From Mesorhizobium sp. AR07 (GTDB lineage: Bacteria > Pseudomonadota > Alphaproteobacteria > Rhizobiales > Rhizobiaceae): 64,000 nt of DNA. Both the position numbers and the translations under genes were made by a program. The first letter of the stretch is position 1; each line of letters opens with the position of its first letter. The stretch lies in NCBI RefSeq assembly GCF_024746815.1, contig NZ_CP080525.1:2728001-2792000 (forward strand), read 5' to 3'. Shown in pieces: positions 54,329 to 63,352 of the stretch. Below the pieces are notes generated by a model. The model had not been told where the DNA came from and did no database searches. It worked only from the letters and a program-made list of their open reading frames with translations.

Positions 54329-55090
54329 ATGAACCCGAACGGCCAGATCGCGATTGTCACCGGCGGCGGCTCCGGTCTTGGCGAGGCAACGGCGCGCGCG
54401 CTTGCCGCCAAGGGCGCCCGCGTCGCCATCTTCGATGTCGGCATCGACCGCGCGGCCAAGGTCGCCGCCGAGATCGGCGGCGTTGCCGTCCAATGCGATG
54501 TCAGCAGCGGTGACAGTGGTACTGCCGCTGTCACCGAGGTCGCGGCCAGGCTTGGCGAGCCGCGGATCCTGGTCAATTGCGCCGGCATCGCCATTGGCGT
54601 GAAGACGATCGGCAAGGATGGTCCCCATTCGCTCGATCAATACCGCAAGGTGATCGAGGTCAATCTGATTGGCACGTTCAACATGATCCGCCTCGTCGCA
54701 GACCGCGCCGCGAAGCTCGATCCGCTGCAGGGCGGCGAGCGCGGTGTCATCGTCAACACCGCTTCGGTTGCCGCCTATGACGGCCAGATCGGCCAGGCCG
54801 CCTATGCGGCGTCCAAGGGCGGCGTCGTCGGCATGACGCTGCCGGTGGCGCGCGACCTCGCCCGTTCCGGCATCCGCGTCTGCACCATCGCGCCCGGCAT
54901 CTTCAAGACACCGATGATGGCCGGCATGCCGCAGGAGGTGCAGGATTCGCTGGGCGCCGCCGTGCCCTTCCCGTCGCGCCTCGGCGAACCGTCCGAATAT
55001 GCGGCACTGGCGCTGCACATCATCGAGAACCAGATGCTCAATGGCGAGACCATCCGCCTCGACGGCGCCATCCGCATGGCGCCGAAATAG
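54329..55090 (+). CDS. SDR dehydrogenase (3-hydroxyacyl-CoA type)
   Basis: The 253-residue enzyme resembles type II 3-hydroxyacyl-CoA dehydrogenases (HSD17B10-like): [47 protein letters not shown] with catalytic Ser-Tyr-Lys. It ends five bases before a CaiB/BaiF gene, so an acyl-CoA metabolism operon is likely. Confidence 0.9.
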   Translation: MNPNGQIAIVTGGGSGLGEATARALAAKGARVAIFDVGIDRAAKVAAEIGGVAVQCDVSSGDSGTAAVTEVAARLGEPRILVNCAGIAIGVKTIGKDGPHSLDQYRKVIEVNLIGTFNMIRLVADRAAKLDPLQGGERGVIVNTASVAAYDGQIGQAAYAASKGGVVGMTLPVARDLARSGIRVCTIAPGIFKTPMMAGMPQEVQDSLGAAVPFPSRLGEPSEYAALALHIIENQMLNGETIRLDGAIRMAPK

Positions 55091-55095
55091 CGATC

Positions 55096-56271
55096 ATGAA
55101 CACCGGCCTGTCCGCTGCCGGAAAGACCGGTCCGCTTGCCGGGCTGAAGGTGATCGAGATGGCAGGGCTTGGCCCGGTGCCGCTGGCCGGCCTCATGCTT
55201 TCGCAGATGGGCGCGCAAGTGCTGCGGATCGAACGGGCAGGATCGAGCCGACCGCACCCGTCGCTGCCGGATGAATACGACCTCGACCGCCACGGCCGAT
55301 CCATCCTGCGCATCGACCTGAAGCGCCCGGAAAGCGCCGAGCTGATGCTGCGCCTTGCCGAAAAGGCGGATATTTTGCTCGAAGGGTTTCGTCCCGGTGT
55401 CATGGAGCGGCTGGCGCTCGGCCCGGAAGCGGTGCTGGCGCGCAACCCGGCGCTGATCTACGGCCGCATGACCGGCTTCGGCCAGGATGGACCGCTCGCG
55501 GGCCGCGCCGGCCACGACATCACCTATCTCGCCTATTCGGGCGTGCTGCATGCCATCGGTCACGCCGGCGACCGTCCCGTCCCGCCGCTCAACCTCGTTG
55601 CCGACTATGGCGGCGGCGCCATGATGCTGGTTGCCGGCGCGCTGGCCGCGCTGTTCCAACGTTCGCTAACGGGCAAGGGACAGGTGATCGACGCCGCGAT
55701 GGTCGAGGGCGCCTCGATGCTGGCGACGCCCCTGCACGCCCTCATGGCGGCCGGACTATGGAGCGAAAAGCGCGGCGCGAACCTGCTCGATTCCGGCGCG
55801 CCTTTCTACGACACCTATGAGACGGCGGATGGCGGGCACATCGCCGTCGGTTGCCTCGAGCCGCGATTCTTCGCCGAATTCGCCAGGCTGCTGCCACTCG
55901 ACGAGCGCTTTGTGTCCGGCCAGTATGACAAGGCGCTGTGGCCGCCGATGCGCACGGCCATTGCCGGCAGGGTCCGGCAGAAATCACGCCACGACTGGGA
56001 TCGGCTGTTTGCCGAAACCGATGCCTGCGTTGCACCGGTCCTGTCGCTGCGCGAAGCGCAACAGCACCCACACAATCGGGCGCGCGGCGCCTTCGTGACA
56101 GCAGGTGCATTTGAGCGCCCCGCACCGGCGCCGCGTTTTTCCGGCTCGCGGCCGACACTGGCGACCGAGCCTGCCGAGAACGATCTCGCCCCGTCGACAG
56201 TGCTGGTGCGTTTCGGGTTTTCGAAAAACGAGATTGACGACCTTGTCAAATCCGGTTTGTTTGACAGATAA
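55096..56271 (+). CDS. CaiB/BaiF CoA-transferase-family protein (AMACR-like)
   Basis: The 391-residue protein is near alpha-methylacyl-CoA racemase: KVIEMAGLGPVPLAGLMLSQ, the substrate region GQDGPLAGRAGHDITYLAYS (with the His and Asp used for catalysis) and DPMVEGAS-like VIDAAMVEGASMLA. It would racemise or transfer branched acyl-CoA. Together with the preceding SDR it suggests branched-chain fatty-acid breakdown. Confidence 0.9.
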   Translation: MNTGLSAAGKTGPLAGLKVIEMAGLGPVPLAGLMLSQMGAQVLRIERAGSSRPHPSLPDEYDLDRHGRSILRIDLKRPESAELMLRLAEKADILLEGFRPGVMERLALGPEAVLARNPALIYGRMTGFGQDGPLAGRAGHDITYLAYSGVLHAIGHAGDRPVPPLNLVADYGGGAMMLVAGALAALFQRSLTGKGQVIDAAMVEGASMLATPLHALMAAGLWSEKRGANLLDSGAPFYDTYETADGGHIAVGCLEPRFFAEFARLLPLDERFVSGQYDKALWPPMRTAIAGRVRQKSRHDWDRLFAETDACVAPVLSLREAQQHPHNRARGAFVTAGAFERPAPAPRFSGSRPTLATEPAENDLAPSTVLVRFGFSKNEIDDLVKSGLFDR

Positions 56272-56306
56272 GCGGAGAAAGAACATCAACTTATTCCGGT
56301 GATGCC

Positions 56307-57119
56307 TTGGACGAAGCGAAAAAGGACGTGATCCGCGCGACGGACGCCGAGGCGATACGGCTGGGCAAGACGCTCCTGCGCAATGCCCGTTTCGGCGCGC
56401 TGGCGGTGATCGAACCGCAAACCGGCTCGCCGCTGGCGAGCCGGGTCGGCGTGGCCACCGACATCGATGGCGCGCCGCTGATCCTGGTGTCGATGCTCTC
56501 GGCGCACACCGGCGCCCTGCTTGCTGATTCGCGCTGCTCCCTGTTGCTTGGCGAACCGGGCAAGGGCGACCCGCTGGCGCATCCGCGCCTGACATTGGTC
56601 TGCCAGGCCGCACGGTTTGAGCGCGGATCAAGCGAACACGCCCGCGCCGAGCGCCGTTATCTCAACCGCAATCCCAAGGCGAAGCTCTACGCCGGTCTCG
56701 GCGACTTTTCGATCTTCCGTCTCGAACCGCAACGCGCCAGCCTGAATGGCGGCTTTGGCAAGGCCCATCAGCTCGATCGATCCGACCTGCTGACCAGCGG
56801 ACCGGTTGTCGACGAACTGTCGGCGAGCGAACAATCCGCCATCGACCATATGAACGCCGACCATCTCGACGCGATCGCCGTTTATGCACAGCATTTCGCT
56901 CGAGCCGCCGGCAACGGCTGGACCATTGCCGGATTCGATGCCGATGGCATGGATCTGGTGTCGGGCGATGATGTTTGCCGGGTCTTCTTCCCGCAACCTT
57001 TGGCGGCGGCACGCGAATTGCGTCCCATTCTCGTCGACATGGCCAGGACCGGCCGGGCTGCGGCCGACGCCGAGACTGAACTTAATCATGCCGGGTCAAA
57101 AGCAACGCTTGAGATTTGA
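56307..57119 (+). CDS. HugZ/pyridoxamine-oxidase-like heme protein
   Basis: The 270-residue protein combines a split-barrel PNPOx domain (LASRVGVATDIDGAPLILVS; NPKAKLYAGLGDFSIFR) with a DUF2470 C-terminal domain (AIDHMNADHLDAIAVYA). HugZ-type proteins bind or degrade heme. The proposed start is TTG 56307; GTG 56328 is an alternative. It follows the CaiB gene by 35 nt but seems unrelated. Confidence 0.88.
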   Translation: MDEAKKDVIRATDAEAIRLGKTLLRNARFGALAVIEPQTGSPLASRVGVATDIDGAPLILVSMLSAHTGALLADSRCSLLLGEPGKGDPLAHPRLTLVCQAARFERGSSEHARAERRYLNRNPKAKLYAGLGDFSIFRLEPQRASLNGGFGKAHQLDRSDLLTSGPVVDELSASEQSAIDHMNADHLDAIAVYAQHFARAAGNGWTIAGFDADGMDLVSGDDVCRVFFPQPLAAARELRPILVDMARTGRAAADAETELNHAGSKATLEI

Positions 57120-57238
57120 AAGAAATGTTCTACCCTTTGCCGGTGACGCTGAATCGCCAGCGCCCATTCACAGTGAGTTTATGGATTCAGATGCCATTGC
57201 CCCCATGGCGTCCGATGAACAAAAAGCATGGGGGATCG

Positions 57239-57583
57239 ATGGTCTCGACAAAGCTAATCGCCAATGCCGGATCGGCAGCCGAATTTCTGATGCTGATGGG
57301 CAATGAAAAACGGCTGTTGATCATGAGCTATCTGATCGACGGTGAAATGTCGGTCGGCGCCATCGCCGAGAAGGTGATGCTCAGTCAATCCGCCCTGTCG
57401 CAGCATCTGGCCAAGTTGCGGGCGCTCGACCTCGTCGACACCCGGCGTGACCGTCAGATGATCTACTATTCCTGCAAGTCCGACGCCGTACGCGAACTGC
57501 TCGGCATGCTGGACGGCATTTTCGGCAGCGGCAAGGAGGACCTGTCCCAGATGGCGCACCGTTTGCGCCGCGCTGGAACCTGA
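57239..57583 (+). CDS. NolR-like ArsR-family regulator
   Basis: The 114-residue protein has a winged helix of the ArsR type with the NolR look: EKRLLIMSYLIDGEMSVGAI, LSQSALSQHLAKLRALDLV, TRRDRQMIYYSCKSDAV. No metal-binding Cys cluster is seen. NolR in rhizobia represses nodulation and other genes. I chose ATG 57239 for its GGGGG upstream; a longer start at 57116 is less likely. Confidence 0.85.
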   Translation: MVSTKLIANAGSAAEFLMLMGNEKRLLIMSYLIDGEMSVGAIAEKVMLSQSALSQHLAKLRALDLVDTRRDRQMIYYSCKSDAVRELLGMLDGIFGSGKEDLSQMAHRLRRAGT

Positions 57584-57730
57584 CCTGCAGGCCCCAGAGA
57601 TAGAGCGACATGCGTCGATCCGGTCGCATGAACCGTAGCCGACATTCCTGAATTGTCGCATCGTGCTTTCCAGGCCAGTGCTGGGAATCGGTCCGGATTT
57701 TCGGGCCGATGCGGTGGCCGCGAGGAACGC

Positions 57731-58534
57731 ATGGAGCCCATTCGCATCGACGACCCGCAGGATCCGCGCGTCGCTGCCTATCTCGACATCCGCGAGCGCG
57801 ATCTCGCTGGCCGGCAAGGCCGCTTCGTCGCCGAGGGCAAGGTGGTGCTCGACCTGCTGCTCTCGGCTGGACGTTTTGGCGCCGAATCGGTTCTTGTTTT
57901 GGAGAACCGGCTGGCCGGCCTCGACGACATCCTGCGCAAGGCGCCGGCGGACCTGCCGGTCTATGTCGCCACCGGCGCGGTGATGGACGCGATCGCCGGG
58001 TTTCACCTGCATCGTGGCATCCTGGCCATGGGCCGCAAAGGGACGCCGCAATCGGCCGAGGCCCTGCTCGATGCGGTGCCCACCCGGGCGCTGGTCGTGG
58101 TGCTCGTCGGCATCGCCAACCATGACAATATGGGTTCGATCTTCCGCAACGCCGCCGCCTTTGGTGCCGATGCGGTGCTCATGGACACGACCTGCTGCGA
58201 TCCGCTCTACCGCAAGGCGATCCGCGTTTCGGTCGGCGCCGCGCTGAAGATTCCGTTCGCGTCGTTCACCGACACCGCCGGCTTCACGGCAGCGCTCGCC
58301 CGACGGAGCTTCGAACAGTTTGCACTGTCGCCGCGCGGGCAGGGCGACATACGCGATGCGCGGCGGCCCGAGCGCCTTGCACTCTATCTCGGCACCGAGG
58401 GCGAAGGCCTGCCAGAAAGTCTGCTTGCACGCTTGCAGACGGTGCGGATCGCCATGTCGGAAGGTTTTGACAGCCTGAACGTGGCTGCGGCGTCAGCCAT
58501 CGCCCTGCACCATTTCACAGCAAACAGGAGCTAA
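57731..58534 (+). CDS. TrmH/SpoU-family RNA 2'-O-methyltransferase
   Basis: The 267-residue protein has the SPOUT knot motifs: LVGIANHDNMGSIFRNAAAF, LYLGTEGEGLPESLL and MSEGFDSLNVAAASAIAL. It would methylate a ribose in rRNA or tRNA. ATG 57731 has GAGGA upstream. It faces the coiled-coil gene with one base between. Confidence 0.92.
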   Translation: MEPIRIDDPQDPRVAAYLDIRERDLAGRQGRFVAEGKVVLDLLLSAGRFGAESVLVLENRLAGLDDILRKAPADLPVYVATGAVMDAIAGFHLHRGILAMGRKGTPQSAEALLDAVPTRALVVVLVGIANHDNMGSIFRNAAAFGADAVLMDTTCCDPLYRKAIRVSVGAALKIPFASFTDTAGFTAALARRSFEQFALSPRGQGDIRDARRPERLALYLGTEGEGLPESLLARLQTVRIAMSEGFDSLNVAAASAIALHHFTANRS

Positions 58535-58535
58535 T

Positions 58536-59672
58536 TCAGCTTGCCGCGTCAGCCTTCTGCAGCGCCCGCACGCGGTCTGCAAGGCTACGGTCGCCGGTAC
58601 GCGCATCCACTGACGCCGCCAATGCCTTGGCGATCGGCGAATCAGGCCCCTCCAGCTTGGCCGTCAGGTGGACGACCTCCGCCGCCAGTTCGTTCATCTG
58701 CTCGCGCAAGGCGGAGCCGCCGTCCGTGGGGCTGGACGCGGCCAGCGCGGTGAGATCCGCCTTCAGCCGCTTGTTCTCGCGCGCCAACGCCGTCAGCCTG
58801 GCCTCGAGCCGTTCACGGTCGCTGTCGAGCTTGGCGATCGCCTTGTCGACGTCGTCGTTCTTCGCAACTTCGCCGCCCTTGCCGACCAGCCGCAAGGCCG
58901 GCGCGCTGTCCGCGCCCTCGCCTTTCGACTTTTCGCGCAGCCGCGCCAGTTCCTTTTCGCGACGGTCGAGCTTGTCCTCGCGATCGGCAAGCGTGGCCAG
59001 CAGCCGTTCGACCTTCTTGTCGAGATCGTTGGTCTTTTTCTTCTCGCTTTTCAGGGCCTCGCGCGCGGCCTTGCTTTCGGCCGCGATCTCCTGGCCGCGC
59101 CTGTCCGCCTCCTTGCGCTGGCCGCGCAGCAGCGCAATGTCGCTGGCGAGTTTCTGCATCTCGGATTCGCGCGCCACGAGCTCGATCTGTCGGCTGCTGG
59201 AGGAGAAGCTGGCGTCGTCATACATGCGCTCCAGCTTTTCGAGCTCGAGCGCGCGCTTTTCCAGTTTGCGTTCGGTTTCCTTGAGCCGGTCAGACAGACG
59301 CTGCAACTCCTCCTCGCGCTGTCGCAGCATTTCGCTCTTGGCCCCCAGTTCGCTCAGCGCCCGGTCCTTGCCCATGCGCTCGACCGCCAGCCCTTTCAGG
59401 GCCTCGTGGCCGCGACTGATCTCGACGAGCTGTTCGGCCGCCTTCTCGCGCAACGCCTTGACGCTTATTTCGAGACGGCGCGTCGTCATGGCATACTCGG
59501 CGCGGACGCGGTCCTTGTCCGCCTGGATCTCGGTTTGCGTCAGAGGTATCGAGGCTTCGATGCGCTTGCGCGTCAGGGCGACGGCCCGACGCCATATGGC
59601 TGGAGCAACCATCAGCGCCAGAAAGCCGGCGCAGAGAAAGCCGAGGGCGAAGAACAGGACCGACTGAACCAA
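58536..59672 (-). CDS. Membrane-anchored long coiled-coil protein
   Basis: The 378-residue protein has one N-terminal helix (VQSVLFFALGFLCAGFLALM) and then 300 residues of heptad-like coiled coil (IEASIPLTQTEIQADKDRVR; KETERKLEKRALELEKLE). I chose TTG 59672 because relatives begin at the helix; ATG 59714 would fall inside a repeat. The protein is conserved in Rhizobiales. A role in cell shape or division is a guess from its design. Confidence 0.8.
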   Translation of the reverse strand: MVQSVLFFALGFLCAGFLALMVAPAIWRRAVALTRKRIEASIPLTQTEIQADKDRVRAEYAMTTRRLEISVKALREKAAEQLVEISRGHEALKGLAVERMGKDRALSELGAKSEMLRQREEELQRLSDRLKETERKLEKRALELEKLERMYDDASFSSSSRQIELVARESEMQKLASDIALLRGQRKEADRRGQEIAAESKAAREALKSEKKKTNDLDKKVERLLATLADREDKLDRREKELARLREKSKGEGADSAPALRLVGKGGEVAKNDDVDKAIAKLDSDRERLEARLTALARENKRLKADLTALAASSPTDGGSALREQMNELAAEVVHLTAKLEGPDSPIAKALAASVDARTGDRSLADRVRALQKADAAS

Positions 59673-59708
59673 AGTGACTACCCGTTGTCGACGGCAACCG
59701 CCAAACCA

Positions 59709-59790
59709 ATGCATGCCGCCCAAAAGTGAGAGCCGGCCTTGGGACGACGACATGCAACACAATAAACCAAAAGCGCGTCGAGCGCTTTTT
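59709..59790 (+). repeat. Intergenic repeat, family B, copy 2
   Basis: It begins ATGCATGCCGCCCAAAAGTG, has TTGGGACGACGACATG, and ends in a hairpin AAAAGCGC (59769-59776), GTCGA, GCGCTTTT (59782-59789). It is related to 19911-19990. It lies upstream of the coiled-coil gene, in which ATG 59714 would sit on the repeat. Confidence 0.7.
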
Positions 59791-59860
59791 GACTGTGCCA
59801 CGTTGGCATGGCGGAAATCCAGCGCTGCGGCAAGGTTTTGCCGCAACGGGACGGTTTAGC

Positions 59861-60493
59861 TCAGAACGGATTCCACGTCGCGCGCTCGGTAAGCTTCAGA
59901 TAACCGAGATTGACGCCGAGCCGGGCGCCGACACCGGTGCGGATCGGCACCAGAAGCACATTGTTGTTCTTCAGCACGTTGAAGCCGACGCCCGCCACCA
60001 CATAGGCCGAACCGGCGACGCCGCCATAGCGGTTGTAGAGGTTGCTCACATCGTCGAGATTGTAGACCAGCATCATCACCCGCGACCCCTCGCCGCCGAA
60101 ATCCCAACCGAGCGACGGGCCCTGCCAGAACACTTTGTGATCGCCGGCGTTCTTGGTGTAGAGCGTGCCTTCACCATAGGTCAGGCCGCCGATCAGCGCG
60201 CCCGAGCCCTCTTCGCCCAGCAGATAGCCGTTGGGCAGGCCGTAGGAAGCAAAAATCTTCTCGACGACCGTGGCGAGCCCGCCCGACGTCGCCCCGAAGA
60301 ACTTGTGACCGGAATCAACGATCTCCTGAGCGGTATATTCCTGGGCTCGCAGGGCCGACGTCGAGAAGACGAGAACACCCATGAGCGCGATCGCCATTGA
60401 TACGACACGGACAAAAGTCCGGTCTGGGATGACACGGACAAGAGTCCGGCCTGGGACACGGAAAAAGCTCCGGTCGTAGAATCGGGAAAACAT
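59861..60493 (-). CDS. eipA: EipA-like periplasmic envelope protein (DUF1134)
   Basis: The mature part matches DUF1134: AQEIVDSGHKFFGATSGGLA, LLGEEGSGALIGGLTYGEGT, WQGPSLGWDFGGEGSRVMML. In Brucella the member EipA is a small beta-barrel periplasmic protein needed for envelope stress resistance, activated by CtrA. A signal peptide (MAIALMGVLVFSTSALRA) starts only at residue 33; before it lies a basic tandem repeat. I prefer ATG 60493 (GGAG upstream) over 60397, which would drop the repeat. Confidence 0.88.
   Translation of the reverse strand: MFSRFYDRSFFRVPGRTLVRVIPDRTFVRVVSMAIALMGVLVFSTSALRAQEYTAQEIVDSGHKFFGATSGGLATVVEKIFASYGLPNGYLLGEEGSGALIGGLTYGEGTLYTKNAGDHKVFWQGPSLGWDFGGEGSRVMMLVYNLDDVSNLYNRYGGVAGSAYVVAGVGFNVLKNNNVLLVPIRTGVGARLGVNLGYLKLTERATWNPF
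60404..60482 (-). repeat. Three tandem hairpin repeats at the start of eipA
   Basis: Units of 24-27 nt at 60404-60430, 60431-60454 and 60455-60482, each built around CGGAC-AAAA-GTCCG or a variant. In the protein they encode RSFFRV, GRTLVRV and DRTFVRV. Each can form a small hairpin in the mRNA near the start codon. Confidence 0.7.
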
Positions 60494-60840
60494 GCTTCCA
60501 ATCTCCGTCAGGGAGCACCTTCGCCGACGCCTCACACCCCGTACGGCTCTCTTAGCCGGCCGTTAAGGGTAACTGTTACGGGCAAACTATGCCGTAATCC
60601 TTTTTCAACCATTAAGCTCCCACATGAACATGGCGGTTCAAAGGCTGTTTGGGCTCGCTCCAGTGGGGCCGGCAGCCTGCGTGAACGCGCCATTTGCCAT
60701 AACCACAATTTTGGATTTGTTGCTGCACGCACGAGCGCTGTGTATTCAGAACGCTCGAGGAGAGAGAGCGTGATTCGTGCGGGCAGGCGATGATCGATCG
60801 CTCGGCCGTGAATTGTGGAATTTTGCAGGGATCTTCGCCG
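60494..60840. promoter_or_regulatory. Divergent eipA/chpT regulatory region
   Basis: No gene is seen in these 347 bases. They hold palindromes GTAACTGTTAC (60569-60579) and TTACGG/CCGTAA (60576-60597), a GGTTAAG element (60562 area) and an AACCATTAA stretch near 60607. The last resembles one CtrA half-site pair (TTTT-N7-TTAA). Given CtrA control of eipA in Brucella, CtrA sites are expected here. Confidence 0.45.
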
Positions 60841-61470
60841 ATGGCCGAACTGTTCACCATTTCCGCACCCGATCTGGCGGCGCTTTTGTGCAGCCGGGTC
60901 TGCCACGACATCATCTCGCCGGTCGGCGCGATCAACAATGGGCTCGAACTGCTCGATGAAGGCGGCGCCGACGAAGACGCCATGAAACTGATCCGCCAGA
61001 GCGCCCGCAACGCTTCGGCCCGCCTGCAGTTCGCCCGCATCGCTTTCGGTGCCGCCGGCTCGGCCGGCATGCTGATCGATACCGGCGATGCCGAGGCCGT
61101 CGCCATCGCCTTTCTCAAGAACGAGAAGCCGGAACTGATCTGGAACGGGACCCGTGCGCTGCTGCCCAAGAACAAGGTCAAGCTGCTGCTCAACCTGCTC
61201 CTCGTCGCCAACGCCGCCATTCCGCGCGGCGGCAAGCTTTTGGTGACGCTGGAAAACCTCGACACCGAGCCGCGTTTCGCGCTTGCGGCGAGCGGCCCGA
61301 TGCTGCGCGTGCCGCCGAAATTCCTCGAACTGCATTCCGGCCACAGACCTGAGGAACCGATTGACGCGCATTCGGTGCAACCCTATTACACGCTGCTTCT
61401 GGCGCGTGAGGCCAATATGACAATTTCGATCCACGCAACGCCGGAAGAAATCGTGCTTTCGGCAGCCTGA
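60841..61470 (+). CDS. chpT: Histidine phosphotransferase ChpT
   Basis: The 209-residue protein has the HK-like dimerisation helix with the phospho-accepting His in LCSRVCHDIISPVGAINNGL and a pseudo-ATPase domain (LLNLLLVANAAIPRGGKL). In the cell-cycle phosphorelay it passes phosphate from CckA to CtrA and CpdR. Start 60841 (MAELFTISAPD) is preferred over 60790. It lies near ctrA. Confidence 0.92.
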   Translation: MAELFTISAPDLAALLCSRVCHDIISPVGAINNGLELLDEGGADEDAMKLIRQSARNASARLQFARIAFGAAGSAGMLIDTGDAEAVAIAFLKNEKPELIWNGTRALLPKNKVKLLLNLLLVANAAIPRGGKLLVTLENLDTEPRFALAASGPMLRVPPKFLELHSGHRPEEPIDAHSVQPYYTLLLAREANMTISIHATPEEIVLSAA

Positions 61471-61717
61471 AATCGCTGTCAGGCCCCTAGAGAAACCGAA
61501 GTATTTCAATCCGCGACACCTATGGCGGCGCCTCGATCGAGGTGAGATGAGCTTCATCGAGCCTGCCGCGTCGAAGCATCGTCAAGAACAGCCTGCAAAC
61601 GGCATCTTTGCAAAAATTTTACCTAATGGCTTTTCGGCTTCTTTACCAGATCGGCCTATGTTGGATTTCGGATGCCCCGAGGCTACCGGATTGCCAGAAG
61701 GCAAAGAGGACCCGGAA

Positions 61718-62086
61718 ATGAAACGCTGCATGTTCGTCGACGATTCAAGCGTCATCAGGAAGGTTGCAAAACGCATCCTGGGCGGCTCCGACATGATTGT
61801 CATCGAGGCAGCCAGCGGACTTGACGCGCTGGAGATGTGCAACGCCGACATGCCCGACATCATCGTCGTCGACGGCGCCTTGCCGGACGTGGCGGCCGTC
61901 GATCTCATCCGTCGCGTGCGCGCCATGGAGAGCCCGACAAAGCCGCAGATCCTGATTTCACTGGTCGAGCTCGATATTGCTTCGATCATGCGGGCCAAGC
62001 GCGCCGGTGCTCAAGGCTATCTCTTGAAGCCATTCAACCGGCCGCAACTGCTCGAGCGCTTTCGCACCTTGAAGATCGCTGCCTGA
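61718..62086 (+). CDS. Single-domain response regulator
   Basis: The 122-residue receiver-only protein has Asp pair FVDDSS, acceptor Asp in DIIVVDGALPD and Lys in YLLKPFNRPQLL. This short regulator is found next to chpT in rhizobia and may take phosphate from it. It is not CpdR or DivK by sequence. Terminator follows. Confidence 0.88.
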   Translation: MKRCMFVDDSSVIRKVAKRILGGSDMIVIEAASGLDALEMCNADMPDIIVVDGALPDVAAVDLIRRVRAMESPTKPQILISLVELDIASIMRAKRAGAQGYLLKPFNRPQLLERFRTLKIAA

Positions 62087-62145
62087 TCGGGCTTGCCGCT
62101 TAAATCCGTTTCAACGCGACGCGCTTTAGCATCGGCCCATCACGC

Positions 62146-62172
62146 AAAAAACCCGGCCGAGCCGGGTTTTTT
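62146..62172. terminator. Bidirectional terminator
   Basis: AAAAAACCCGGC (62146-62157), loop CGA, GCCGGGTTTTTT (62161-62172): a perfect stem with a U-run on both strands. It ends the response regulator gene and the ctrA gene. Confidence 0.93.
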
Positions 62173-62205
62173 GTTGAGGAAGAAATCCCGGCGGCGCGTC
62201 GTCGC

Positions 62206-62901
62206 TCAGGCGCTGACGCGGATGTCTTCTGGTTCGCGCAGCACGTAGCCACGGCCCCAGACCGTCTCGATGTAGTTCTGGCCACCGGACGCCGCGTCGA
62301 GCTTCTTGCGCAACTTGCAGATGAAGACGTCGATGATCTTGAGCTCGGGCTCGTCCATGCCGCCGTAGAGGTGGTTGAGGAACATTTCCTTGGTCAGCGT
62401 GGTGCCCTTGCGCAACGAGAGCAGCTCCAGCATCTGGTATTCCTTGCCAGTGAGGTGCACGCGCTGGCCGCCGACTTCAACGGTCTTGGCATCGAGGTTG
62501 ACCACCAGGTCGCCGGTAGTGATGACCGACTGGGCATGGCCCTTGGAACGCCGCACGATGGCATGAATGCGGGCAACCAGCTCATCCTTGTGGAATGGCT
62601 TGGTCATATAGTCGTCGGCGCCGAAGCCGAGGCCGCGCACCTTGTCCTCGATACCGGCCATGCCGGAGAGGATGAGGATCGGCGTCTTTACCTTGGAAAG
62701 ACGAAGTGTTCTCAAGACCTCATAGCCCGACATGTCAGGCAAATTGAGGTCGAGAAGGATGATGTCATAGTCGTAGAGCTTGCCTAGATCGACACCCTCT
62801 TCGCCGAGATCGGTCGTGTAGACATTAAAACTTTCCGATTTCAGCATCAACTCGATGCTTTGTGCGGTTGCACTGTCATCTTCTATCAGCAGAACACGCA
62901 T
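62206..62901 (-). CDS. ctrA: Cell cycle master regulator CtrA
   Basis: The 231-residue OmpR-type regulator is unmistakable: [20 protein letters not shown], phospho-acceptor Asp51 in [23 protein letters not shown], and a DNA-binding domain with [20 protein letters not shown] and [13 protein letters not shown]. The C-terminal AA-like end is replaced by RVSA. CtrA controls replication, division, flagella and, in Brucella, eipA. It lies divergent from fliJ. Confidence 0.97.
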   Translation of the reverse strand: MRVLLIEDDSATAQSIELMLKSESFNVYTTDLGEEGVDLGKLYDYDIILLDLNLPDMSGYEVLRTLRLSKVKTPILILSGMAGIEDKVRGLGFGADDYMTKPFHKDELVARIHAIVRRSKGHAQSVITTGDLVVNLDAKTVEVGGQRVHLTGKEYQMLELLSLRKGTTLTKEMFLNHLYGGMDEPELKIIDVFICKLRKKLDAASGGQNYIETVWGRGYVLREPEDIRVSA

Positions 62902-63352
62902 TTCATTCCCCTTTTCTGCTGCCGGACCATTTCACGACCCGTCCGGACCCGGAGCAGTGGTTGCCTTATGCAGAGGCTGCCATTGAATGGTTAACAAAAC
63001 CTAATTTCCCGTCCATGACGGTACCAGATTTTTTAACCCCTTTCTACACCCTCTTGAATCTAATAACGAATCACAGAACCAAATTCCTAATGCAACACAT
63101 TAATAACCCGGACTAAGTGACTCCAGGGACTCATCGACGCGGCTTTCGAATCGGCGGCCGAATTTTTACCCGGCCTTAAGTCCTGACCCGTATGATTAAC
63201 AATGCCCGTAAACGAATGGTTACCGCCGGCAAAAAACTTTAGGATTTTGTTTCCCATAGTTCGGGGAAAGCCGGTGGACACGGGCAACGCTTGGGCCTTT
63301 CCAGGTGGTTTGGACGATATGTGCGGGTGTGCGTTTCCGGGAGTACCGAATC
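62902..63352. promoter_or_regulatory. ctrA/fliJ intergenic regulatory region
   Basis: These 451 AT-rich bases hold no gene. TTAA-N7-TAAT (62991-63005) is close to the CtrA full site (TTAA-N7-TTAA). Other TTAA elements are at 63031 and 63194. Autoregulation of ctrA and CtrA control of the flagellar gene are likely by analogy to Caulobacter and Brucella. Confidence 0.5.

Noticed and set aside
61718..62086. CpdR or DivK
   Set aside because: The receiver lacks the sequence landmarks of either protein, so I left it unnamed.
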